A stretch of 64,000 nt of DNA, taken from positions 868,001-932,000 of the forward strand of contig JACGCM010002537.1 in assembly GCA_014058105.1 (NCBI GenBank), read 5' to 3'. Origin of the DNA: Kingdonia uniflora (Eukaryota > Streptophyta > Magnoliopsida > Ranunculales > Circaeasteraceae). The notes beneath the pieces were generated by a model, which searched no databases, was not told the origin of the DNA, and worked only from the letters and a program-made list of their open reading frames with translations. Both the position numbers and the translations under genes were made by a program. Positions 50,401 through 60,317 of the stretch are shown here, piece by piece (positions within the stretch are counted from its first letter, which is position 1; each line of letters starts with the position of its first letter).

Positions 50401-52159
50401 TTGTGTCATAGTTTAAATGTTTTCTCTTGTAACAGAGAAAAATTTGTTATAACGTAGGTCTCAATATTTCGAATGTCAGTAGAATATAACCAACTCTGAG
50501 GGGAGTATTGGACACCATTCTAATACATTTTTCTGATCTTGATGGGTAATAGAAGTGATACACAAAACCTGGTTTTGGTCTCCGCCCCTGGTTTCTACTT
50601 GATAACCATTATCATGTATGTTCTGAAAGCTAAGTAAGTTCCTGGTGGAAGTACTCGCGTATAGAGAGGAATGGATACCCAGTATCGTTTCGTTGGGTAG
50701 TAATAGCGTGACACTACCAGTGCCTTCTATCATGTTGGTCGACCCCATGATAGTCATGATATCCCTGATGCTTGGGGTTAGAGACTAGAAATATTTCCTT
50801 TCTCGCAGGATAGAGTGTGCGGTACCACTGTTTATCAGACAGTTGTCCCTACTCGTCCGATTATCAAAAAATGCTTGATGAGCGAAAAGATCCATTTGGG
50901 TAACCTATATATAGCAGATTATACTATCATGCAAACAAAATTATTTATTATCATGATAAACAATAATTCTAACAACTCTACAGTATATAATCAAACTTCA
51001 TAGATGATGATACTAAAATGTATGCCACAACACTTATTTAAACTACATCAAGTAGTATGTTCCAAATAAAATTAGGAAAGTACTAAAGAAAGTAAATCTA
51101 CTACTAGCAACGAAGTAAATAAATTACTAATATGCTATCAAATGTGACATCACTCATCTTATGGGAGAATGATATTGACTACTCATGAATCTGATCCATC
51201 GCTGCATCAATATCTTCAAAGAAGTTCGTGGTTGAAAATTTTACTACCGTAGGATTGAGGCTGGCAACCATGTGGTGAGCTTGAACACGTTAATCCTTAG
51301 CCACCCCTTGGTGATCTACAGTCCTGAGCCCTGTATTTGACTCCTTCACAGTTAAAACACGGAGTACTTTTGTCGGGCTGCTTATTCTTCCCGTCCTCTT
51401 TCTTGCCATTCCACTTGTTCCCCTTTCCTCTATCTAGGGCAAGGGAATTTTGATTCTTACCCTTTTTTCTATTGTGTCCTCCACGAGTCTGTCTATGGCC
51501 ACAATCACGATAGTGCCCCTAGCAGCGATTGGTGTTATCCTGTGTTCTGACGTTATGCACCTCAGATACCAGCTTGCTCCCAGCTGGCCTCATCTCATGA
51601 TTCTTCATAAAGAGTTCGTCATTCTGCTCAAAGAGTAGTAGAGAACTTGGATAAGAGCGGAGTGCTTCTTAAATCCTTCTTGCATGTATTACCTTTGGAG
51701 GGAAATGTTAGATGCATGGAAAGTGGATAAAGTCTTCTTTACCATATTTGTATCAGTAACCGGTGCTTCACACAATCTGAGCGCTGAAGTGATTTTGTGG
51801 ACTGCTGAGTTATAGTCAGACACAGTCCTAAAATCTTGGAAGCTAATAGTATTTCATTGATGTTTTGCTCTGAAGAGCATAATGGTTTTTAGTTCACCAA
51901 AGCACTCCTTCAAGTTAGCCCACAGGTAACTGGGTTCAGTCTCAATGAGATACTCCATCTTCTGGTCTTCCTGAATGTGGTGATGGAGAGTGACCAAAGC
52001 CTTGGCCTTGTCAACGGGAGTCTCAATGTACTTGTCAGCAATTGTATTCTCAAGTCCAAGAGCTTTGAGATACAATGCAGCGTCCAAACACCAAGTAAGG
52101 TAATTGGCTCCAAAAAGTAGCAGTACAGAAAAATCACCATTCTTGCATTTCGCAGCCAT
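47441..52159 (-). pseudogene. Copia gag-pol remnant
   Basis: Read on the minus strand from 52159: gag (LTWCLDAALYLKALGLE, 52159-51854), a decayed zinc-knuckle and protease region (about 51420-50476), an integrase core fragment (DICGPIHPYGG, about 50210), post-integrase/RT linker (49769-49329), RT heavily eroded (49300-48050) and RNase H (48016-47441; SSSHAEILAL and ECFWLRSM). Integrase before RT is diagnostic of Ty1/copia. Frameshifts and stops throughout. Confidence 0.82.
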
Positions 52160-53154
52160 CTATAATGCATCATGTAGATCTTGAGTCAGTAATAGTTCAA
52201 AGATAAACATTCTCATGCATATATGAATATCAAAGTAAATTAGAAAAGCGGGGAAAATAATTGATTCCAAATCACGTTAATACTTGAACCTGGTTCATAT
52301 TCTAATTCTCATAATGTTATGTTAAATCGCTTATTTAACTAGTAAATTTAGGGATCTTAACATGAAAAATATGCTTTAATATGTCTTAGTCAAGACAACT
52401 CATTCAAAATCACTTAATGTTGCGGCCTTATTTAACTACGTACCCAGAGTGTTCTAAGTCCTGTAGTTCTCTAAGGTCTTCATATTCTAGCCAAATGACC
52501 CATTTCCAACGAATATGTGGGGATATTCGATGCTTAGCAGATTAGTTGTTTTAACCTCGAATTATGTTGAGTTCCCAAGATAGGTATATAGATCTTATCT
52601 TGAAACTAACCATCTAGAAGTATATGAGGTTGCTATTATGGCCTATATATTTTTAGATGCTATCATGCAACATCTAATTGTAGCTAAATACGAAAAACTG
52701 GTTCCCCAGAAGTCGAGTTGTTAGGAACAAGATTATATCAATTCCTAATTTAGTACTCAATAATATCCTAGACATTAGAGTGGTTTAAAGGTGACTCCAT
52801 GTCGTGTATGAAATAGTTTGTGCTTCGTGATATCTCTCACCCTCGATCAGAATATTTAAGTATTCTAGGGGTATACAGGGTTTTTACAGTCCTATTAGCT
52901 TTCGTAAGAAACTAAATAGGGTAAAACGTTTGTCTTATATCTTATATAGGAGGGGGCATATAAACTATAAGGTAGTATTCCTTAAAAAAAATTAATTATT
53001 AGAAGAAAAAAAAAGGGTCCCCCAAGGGTTTTTTTTTATATATATATATTACCAAAATAGACCTTTTAAAGGGGTCTAGACCGCTCTGAACTAGTCAGAA
53101 TCGGGTCTAGTTCATGATCTGTACCGGTCTAACCGGGTTTGGGCTGCCGGGTTT

Positions 53155-53590
53155 GACCAGGTCTGGATCGACACGTGGTGTCTTCTGGAACAGTCGCGTA
53201 TCACAGCGTGAAGCAAACGCGTGTTTGTTCTTCGAACTACCATGTATTGTTGAATTGATGGGCCACATGGTGTTAGCTGCCACGTCAACACGTGGGGTCC
53301 ACACACTACGTCAACACGTGAGCCCTGTTACGTGTCAGCATGTGGGGTCCATGTCTATGTCAGCGTTGACTTGTGGGCCTTGCAAAGTATCATGGAGTGG
53401 GGCCTTCCACTTTAGCATGTAGGCCCCTGCCACTTGTCAAAGAGAGAGTCCCATGCTTACGTCAGCACTGACTGTGGGGCCCTGCCACATGTCAGTAAGT
53501 GGGGCTGCCGCGTGTCGATGATTCAGTGGTACCATGTGTCAGGGACACATCGTTACCACTTGTCATCTCCTTAAGTGTCGTGTGTCAGAT
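53155..53590 (-). repeat. Degenerate tandem repeats rich in CACGTG in the copia leader
   Basis: About ten imperfect units of roughly 30-50 bases combine CACGTGTCAGC or CCACATGTCAG with GTGGGGTCC or GTGGGGCCC. It lies in the unusually long (about 2.1 kb) untranslated leader between gag and the 5' LTR. GC-rich compared with its surroundings. The rest of the leader (52160-53150, 53600-54250) holds nothing else recognised. Confidence 0.65.
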
Positions 53591-54246
53591 CATATTTGTA
53601 AAATAAATATAAAAAAAAAGCCGAACTGGATCTAGTTTTAAAAAAATATATCTGGGTTAGTAACGTAAGCATGACGTCATCGGGTCTAACCCTAATGATG
53701 ATGTCATCATGAAGTAAGGCTGGTTTTTGAATCTAGCGGCCGACCAAAAACGTGGTGAACTGCCGACCATTATCGCGTCCCCGACGGCGATAGGTGCATT
53801 TCCATGCGACAAAAAATATACCACCGGAAAGGTGGGCTACAAGGACCGTAGAAAAAAAATACTAACGTGCAATTCTGATGTCAAAATCATCCATTAAAAT
53901 CCCGTTGAAAATAACCCATTTACAAGGGTGAAAAGTGGGTAAAGGTATGGTAAAAATTCTATTTTTGTCATAAAAATCTAGTTTTTTCGCACATAATTAA
54001 TAGATCTGAACCCTAGGCATAAGATCAGTAATATGGATACATGAAAATATAAAACAAAATTTTTCTAAAGTATTGAATTTATACCTCTCCGCAACGCTAA
54101 TAATCAAATTAATAAGAGAGAGATAATCCATATAAGCAAATTGCTCCAAGATCTCTTCAATAAGCTCTTGAGCGTGCTGATAATGTGTAAAGACCAAAAC
54201 GATTTCGCTACTCTAGCACCCACAATCACAATGGTAATAGTAATAT

Positions 54247-54251
<5 letters not shown>

Positions 54252-54311
<60 letters not shown>
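54252..54311 (+). repeat. (GA)n microsatellite at the copia LTR/internal border
   Basis: About 29 GA repeats abut the LTR copy at 54311, where the primer-binding site would be expected. Confidence 0.9.
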
Positions 54312-54316
<5 letters not shown>

Positions 54317-54512
54317 TTGTAATAGATAATCATGAAAGATGTGTTACAGGGAAGTATCCTCTGGGGATATTAATTTGAGATCTCTCTAAAACTTTATTCT
54401 TGGGTTAGAGCACTTGCAGTAGGGTGTGGGTTTGAGTTAGTTTTGCAAACCCACACTCAAACTCACACTTTAAGCCTCTCAGCTGGGTGTGAGTTTACAA
54501 CTAAAAAAAATT

Positions 54513-54583
54513 GAGTTTGGCGGTGTTTAGATTACCGCGCGATAAAAAGAACACCGCGCGGTGATCTAAACTCCTCCAAACTC
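54513..54583. repeat. Left subterminal hairpin of the Harbinger element
   Basis: Inverted arms of 29 bases (54513-54541 and 54555-54583) with three mismatches, GAGTTTGG..GTTTAGAT..ACCGCGCG. It contains one intact and one near copy of the palindrome ACCGCGCGGT. Confidence 0.8.
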
Positions 54584-54839
54584 AATTATTTCTCTAAATC
54601 ACTCCCTGGCTACTTTTTCTCACCCAAAACCAAGGAAGCTGAGTATAAAGGAGAACCTCTACACTTTCCTCAAGTGGTGAACTCCGACACCAGTAGTAAT
54701 AACTGTATACTATCGACCCCATCCTCCTATAACCCACCTTCAACACCATTCCTTCAACACCCATCATCACAATTCACTTCATACCTCTACCACAACCCAT
54801 CACAATTTCAACCTCAATTCCAATCACAGACCCCACTTC

Positions 54840-56078
54840 CGTTTACCATGTCGCAAGGGATCCCAGTTATGGAAATATCAAAGTCCATTTACACTCTCTC
54901 AACCACAGCCTCAAGCGTTTAGCCCGTACTATCAACCCTATCTGCTCACTCAACCTCAAGGTTTTTAACCTCCAAATTACTTTCAGAACTACCTATTTCA
55001 GGGTGAATCTACTCAGCACATTCAAAGTGACACAAATGCGTCAATACCTATTGAAGCGGCGACGCCCCAGAAAAATAAAGGAAAAGGAAGAAAGAAAAGA
55101 GTACCCGCTAAACAAAGACAAAGCGTGCAAGTGCCAGAAGATACTGAGTTTTTGGACAAGACGGATGATGGTGGAATGCATTGGATGGAAGCAGACTTTA
55201 TGTATCTCGCAAGGGCGTGGGTAACAACTTCTGTCCAAACTACGGGCCCTACAAAGGGTTTCACTTTCTATCAAAAGCTCAACATTGCCTTTAACAGAGA
55301 CCCCGAGTGCCCCACACGATGATCAAGTGGGTCAACCAAATCTCAGTGGTATACCCTTAATTCACAGTGTGTGGCATACAAGGGGATAGTTGCTCAAGAA
55401 CGATTTAGGCACGACAGCGGGAAAACTGAAGTAGATCGGGTACGTTCTAATTTCCTTTAACTCAATTTCATTTATTTATCGCGGAGATACACGTTATTTA
55501 TTTGTATTTTGTAATTTTGCAAATTGTAGGAAAACAATGCACATAAAATCTATCAAGGCTTGAATGATGGCTATTACTTCAAACACCGTGAAGCGTATAA
55601 GATTTTGGCACGAGAACCGCGATGGGCCAACCTAAGGGATGATGGGTTGAACCATGCGGGAAATATACCAAGAAATGTAGCCAGGAGAACATCGGATAAT
55701 TCTTCTCCAGGGAACTCGGTCGGATCAAACAATTTATCGGGGGACCCCGACGGTCCACCTACACCTGAATTCGCACTCCCAAATTCTGACTTAGATGGCT
55801 CATTGTTTGAGGGTAGAAGCAGGCCCATCGGCCAAAAACTCCATAGAAAGAACCTTGCAGCACTAAAGACATTGGAGCATGTTGCTGCATCTGGTAGCGG
55901 TATCCAAACAATGTTGGATGAACTACGGTTGGAGAAGGGACAAGAGAAAGAAGAAAATAAAAGAAGAAGAGCAAATGCAATGCAACACAGGCAAACCAAA
56001 ATAGATTTTGAGCAAGCAAAGAAATATCGCAAAATCATAGAGAAAGACCTGAGTACTCTTTCTGGACATCAATTGTAA
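54840..56078 (+). pseudogene. Harbinger ORF1-like protein (Myb/trihelix DNA-binding), broken
   Basis: Two exons: about 54840-55439 and 55530-56078. The DNA-binding domain starts near 55160 (WMEADFMYLARAWVTTS), continues QWYTLNSQCVAYKG (about 55348) and, after the intron, FKHREAYKILAREPRW (about 55580). Downstream are an acidic/Ser-rich linker, SRPIGQKLHRKN (a mark of the family's middle region) and a charged coiled-coil tail ending at TAA 56076-56078. A TGA at 55320-55322 interrupts the domain, and the Pro/Gln-rich N-terminus is shifted. In this superfamily ORF1 acts with the transposase at the element ends. Confidence 0.78.
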
Positions 56079-56410
56079 TACTATCTGCAAAGGCAAGCTG
56101 AGGTCATGGAACGTCTGGCCAAGTGGGGCGGACCAGGTACTTGAAGTGGTGATAAAATATAATTTAACTTTGCTGTATATAGAAATTTTCTTTCCACGAA
56201 TGTAGTTTACCTTCCAATAATATAATCTTTTGAATAATGTACTTTGCTGTTGAAAAATACAATCTTGTTTTTGAAATTTTTATTGCCGATAATATTATGT
56301 TAAGAAAAATATAAGATTAATGCAATATCAAAAACATGTTTAAAAAACTTGTACGACTAAGAAGCATTAAATTATATCAAGAACACGCAGATAAAACAAG
56401 AAATGGAGTA

Positions 56411-57744
56411 CTAAGTTTGAAGATTTCCCTTCACGGCCCACAAATGCTCGATTAGATCATCCTTTAGATCAAAGTGCAGTTCTCGACTTCGAAAGCGATT
56501 CATTTTCGATATAAAAGATTCTATTGTTCTGCGTTCGCATACAATATCGAACCGTTCGCCTTCGATAGTTGAGGGCTCAGCCGAATTGTTGTTTAAGTAT
56601 GATGGGAATGTACCTCATTCCTCTTCGACGATCATATTGTACATTATCACGCACGCCTTCATGACATTGCTCAAAACCTCAGGTTCCCACAATTTAAACG
56701 GATTTTTTACAACATTGAACCGAGATTGTAAAACCCCAAACGCCCGTTCTACGACTTTTCGACAACTTTCTTGTTGTTGAGCAAATAATTTTTGTTTCAC
56801 TGTAACCGGATTGGATATGGTTTAGACAAGTATTCCTCATTTGGGGTATATGCCATCCGCTAGGTAATATCTCATATCATAAGCTTTTCTGGCAATTGTA
56901 TAATTGCAAGGTGGGGCGATACCACTGACTAGGTCGGTGAAAAGATGTGATTGTTGCAGGACATTGATATTATTGTTAGACCTTGGTAACCCAAAAAAAA
57001 TATACCAAAACCAAAGGTCGTGTGAAGCTACCGCTTCAAGAATCAGTGTCGCCTTGGGGTAATGACCAGTAAATTGACCGTGCCAAGCTTTGGGGCAATT
57101 TTTCCATATCCAATGCATGCAATCAAGGCTTCCTAACATGCCGGGAAATCCCCATAACTCTCTGATCACTTTAACTTTTCGACGTCGGCCACGTTTGGTT
57201 CTCGAAGATATTCCTCGCCAAAAATTTGTATAACTGCAACACAAAACCTTTTCACACTTAACAAGGTTGTACTTTCTCCTATTCAGATATACTCGTCAAA
57301 AAGATCTGCCGCAATACTGTAGCTTAGGAAACGTAGTGCTACGACTACCTTTTGGTACGGTGATAACCCCATAGTACCAACATTGTTGGGTTTCTGGACA
57401 AAGTAATGATCATGTGCAACGACTGTTTCGAATAGACGCATAAACATGTCTCTACTCATAAGAAAATGTCGCCGAAATTCCCATAGCTCATATGTGCAAT
57501 TTGGCTTGAAGTAGTCCCGTATAATGTTGTAATGCCCCAATGGGTGATCTCGCTTCTTTATCTTATCCTAACGGCCCATGACACTCCCGCCGTGACTCGA
57601 AGTTGCATCCTGTACTACTATGTCCATTGCAACTTGGTGCAGAACGCAAATTGCCACCTCATAATCAAAGATAAGATCGTCAGAGGAGGACGACGATACA
57701 CCTGAAGGATCACCAATGGATGAATCGGATGATGAAGATGACAT
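56411..57744 (-). pseudogene. PIF/Harbinger (HARBI1-like, DDE_Tnp_4) transposase, broken
   Basis: Minus strand from ATG 57742-57744 (Ser-rich start). Segments: RRHFLMSRDMFMRLFE (about 57450), ALRFLSYSIAADLFDE (about 57310), LGSLDCMHWIWKNCPKAWHG with the first catalytic Asp (about 57110), HDLWFWYIFFGLPRSNNN (about 56990, second Asp), YYLADGIYPK (about 56850) and VERAFGVLQSRF with the catalytic Glu (about 56740). At least two in-frame stops and a shift near 57050-57190, so no active enzyme. Convergent with ORF1; 332 bases between them hold nothing recognised. Confidence 0.85.
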
Positions 57745-57863
57745 TTGAGGCTGTGGAGTTGAGAGAAGGGTATAATACCAGATGGTGAACAAGTTTCCAA
57801 TGGAAGAGAGAAGTGTAAAAGGGAGAAATGTTAGAGGGGAAGAAGATATGGGTTTTGAAAATT

Positions 57864-57919
57864 AGGGATTTGGCGGTGAAAAGAACACCGCACGGTGTTC
57901 TTTTCACTGCCAAATCCCT
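57864..57919. promoter_or_regulatory. Near-perfect hairpin upstream of the transposase
   Basis: Arms 57864-57890 and 57893-57919 (27 bases, one mismatch) with a 2-base loop, centred on ACCGCACGGT. It lies about 120 bases before the transposase ATG. The core matches the subterminal palindromes, so it may be an operator-like binding site. Confidence 0.7.
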
Positions 57920-58228
57920 GATTTCCAATGGATTAAAACACCTGTGAAAAATCTATTCGAATAGACCCTAAGTTTATTCAAATAAAACACCTTACTGCAA
58001 AATTGTATAAATTTATTCGAACAGACAAATAGTCTTTTCGAATAGACATTGAAAAAACTTCCCCAAAAACCATAAAACTTCAGTCAATTTCAACATTAGA
58101 TAATCATGGATAATGAACATTAAGAACATCAAAAACATTATCTGCAAAAACATCGTCTACTCATAATCATCTACATAATCATAGTTGAGCTTCTACATCG
58201 TCTACAAAGACATCAAAAATACCTATAT

Positions 58229-59640
58229 CTACTCAGAATTATCTCCAGGACCCCGCCCCATGCGGCTAGTACCGCCTCCCCTGGTTCGCGGACCAGATCC
58301 ACGCTGCCTCGTCCTCGCGCCACCTCCAAGTGGTAGCTGCACCACCCGTACGTCACGCCCCCTCCTCAGCTATAGGTCCTGAACGGGACAAAAAAAATTT
58401 ATAAATATTTTGACAAAATAAATATGACATTAAGAAAGAAAGAAAGAAATAAATACATAAATAAATTACTTACATGGGCATATAGCTGGTGATCTATACT
58501 ATCAATTTGCTTGTGGGCAATAACAAGCTCATCAGTCAACTCTTGAAGCCTCTGTGCATCCCGAGCAGACTCTGGAAGGACGAGTCGCTGCATTCCATGA
58601 GTCAGGTGCCACAACTTCTTTGTGTCGTAGGAAGAAGACTCTGGAAGGACAAGTACGTCTTCCTTGACGAGTCGCTGCATTCCATGAGTCGCTGCATTCC
58701 ATGAGACGCGGATAGGCTGAGAACTTAACATCTTCCTTGACAATAGGGAGACCAGCCCCACAATAATCGTAGAACCAATACTGCATTTCAGAACAACATA
58801 AAAAATAATAAGAATTTATATTTAAGACGTTTATTGGAAGATATTTGATTTGTAAAAGGAAAAAGTGTTAGTGTACCGTAAGAAGTTGGACAAATTCAGT
58901 GATGGCATCCCCGGTCGTGACTGCGGTATCCAAACCATGGTATAGGGAAGCAAGAATAACATAACCCCAATCATATTGGGTAGACAAGTCCAAATTGGCC
59001 ACGGCCGTGAGATATCTAAGCGGAATGGTGTCGTTGACCGTTTGGAACCACAAATATCCCATCATGAAGAGGATAAAAGCACGAGCAATAGTAATATCAT
59101 CTTCCCGATCATCTGCGACGGTCAAGTACATCCTCAAATGTGAAATCCTGATGTTCCCACTCTTTATATGGCTATAATCAATATTGGGGAGCAATTGTAT
59201 CGCTTTGGATAATACACTCCATGCGTCGTCATACGACACCTGTGTCAGATATCGGCCGATTGAAATGTCAGCATTGTGAAATCTAATGGCGTGACCTCTA
59301 TCTCTGCACACGGGAACATAAACGTATGTGTGGTCGGCCACCAGCGCTCTGTAAGCGCCTGAATTAGTCGATTATCTAAATTGCCCAAGCGTATATCCAT
59401 AAACTGTCCAAAAATATTCACCACGGCGTCCCTTTATTTTTATTTTTATAAAGCTGGTTTTTTATAGGGATTCGTAACCCTGAGTTTCCAACCCCATGAG
59501 GTTTCGAACCCACGACCTCTCACTAGGTGGAGAGGTACTACCCCACGAGGTACTACCACCACCACGTCCCTTACAGGTAGAATTGTGGAAATCTCCTTCC
59601 ACACTTTGATCACCGTAGTGAATGTGTCGTGCACACGCAT
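58229..59640 (-). pseudogene. Plant mobile domain (PMD, MAIN-like) gene captured in the Harbinger element
   Basis: Minus-strand exons: about 59640-58876 (with a SINE inserted at 59435-59564), 58780 to about 58474, and 58381-58229. The first exon reads LIQALTERWWPTTHTF and EVTPLDFTMLT, the hallmark of the PMD (PF10536; MAIN/MAIL1 and PP7-long proteins), then after a +1/-1 shift at about 59265 continues ISIGRYLTQVSYDDAWSVL and ARAFILFMMGYLWF. The second exon begins YWFYDYCGAGLPI and has a coiled coil; it contains a local duplication of GAGTCGCTGCATTCCATGAG. The last exon is Arg/Gly-rich, as usual for C-termini of this family, after an early TAG. Host MAIN proteins silence transposons and maintain genome stability; PMD genes are also known as transposon passengers. 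Confidence 0.8.
59435..59564 (-). repeat. SINE inserted in the PMD gene, 8-bp target duplication
   Basis: Minus strand: a tRNA-like head with GTGGGTTCGAAACC (excellent box B) and an A-rich 3' tail (AAAAATAAAAATAAA). CGTCCCTT flanks both sides (59427-59434 and 59565-59572). Removing the SINE and one repeat restores the PMD reading frame locally (RDAVVNIFGQF), which proves insertion into coding DNA. Confidence 0.85.
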
Positions 59641-60065
59641 CGAATCCCGATTCTGTTCATTGAGGCATTTTGTCAAACACTTGATTTATGGAAAAAACAA
59701 ATTCGCAATTACACTAAAACTTACCGTAAGTTCATTTCTCGTGTAATAGATGTGACTGACTCCGTCTGGGAGTTGGGTAATACACCTCCGCGGGTAGTTT
59801 TCTTGGGTTGGGTTTGGTATAGATTGGGCTTGTTGGACATCTTCAAATTCCACTCGTTTTTTCTTCCTTCCCGACCTCGAGCGAGTTACGGAACGCTCTG
59901 GATCCCTTGTCACTCTAAAACCAGGGATAGTACTGGGGGTGTGGGTCTCCCTCTAGCATATGCATTTTAATTTTGTTGCAATCAAGTATTTTTTACCTTC
60001 GATTTTGGGTGAGAGGAAGAGGTAAAATGTGAAAATGAGTCGAGTTGGCAAGAAAAACAACAAAC

Positions 60066-60135
60066 AGTTGAAGCGGCGGTAATCCAAATACCGCGCGGTA
60101 AAAGGAACACCGCGCGGTAAAACAAACTCCTCTAA
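60066..60135. repeat. Right subterminal repeat block of the Harbinger element
   Basis: Two copies of ACCGCGCGGT (about 60092-60101 and 60109-60118) in a block that is the inverted counterpart of 54513-54583 (AAACTCCTC, AGAACACCG/GGAACACCG). Likely binding sites for the element's own proteins. Confidence 0.75.
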
Positions 60136-60317
60136 AAAAAAAACACGTCACCAACTGTAACTGGCTGCTGGGAGAGGTCGAGTGTGAGTTTATGTTTTTG
60201 GTGAGCCCCCTGTCAGAGCCCATACCCAAATTGCAACTCACAGCTAGAGATGCTTTTAGAAGTCTCTAGGACACCCCAAACCCAATTCGAGTGGGCCCAG
60301 CCAACTGGTTCCCAACC

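Larger units (their letters stand above)
54408..60255. mobile_element. PIF/Harbinger transposon carrying a captured PMD gene
   Basis: 5848 bp inserted in the copia 5' LTR, flanked by TTA on both sides (54405-54407, 60256-60258), the PIF/Harbinger target preference. The ends GAGCACTTGCAG and, reverse-complemented, AAGCATCTCTAGCTG are short imperfect inverted repeats. Subterminal hairpins with ACCGCGCGGT sit near both ends. Contents: ORF1-type Myb/trihelix gene (+), DDE transposase (-) convergent with it, and a plant-mobile-domain gene (-). All three are broken. Confidence 0.85.
41548..60317 (-). mobile_element. Ty1/copia element, minus strand, split by gypsy and Harbinger insertions
   Basis: The copia LTR appears in two broken copies in the same orientation. 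Copy A is 41548-41607 plus 47083-47192, interrupted by the gypsy element. Copy B is 54311-54407 plus 60259-60317, interrupted by the Harbinger element. Both share GCCCTTTGTA.TAGATAAT, GATGTGTTACAGGGAA, CTTGGGTTA and CCCAACTGGTTCC-like ends (rebuilt length about 160 bp). On the minus strand a polypurine tract (AAGGGGGAG) abuts the LTR start at 47192. Internal coding runs from gag (52159) to RNase H (47441). The primer site beside 54311 is obscured by a GA microsatellite. No clear target duplication was found. Confidence 0.82.

Noticed and set aside
55574..56038. Minus-strand ORF opposite the Harbinger ORF1 exon 2
   Set aside because: Shadow of the coding strand; the + strand reading has the family motifs.
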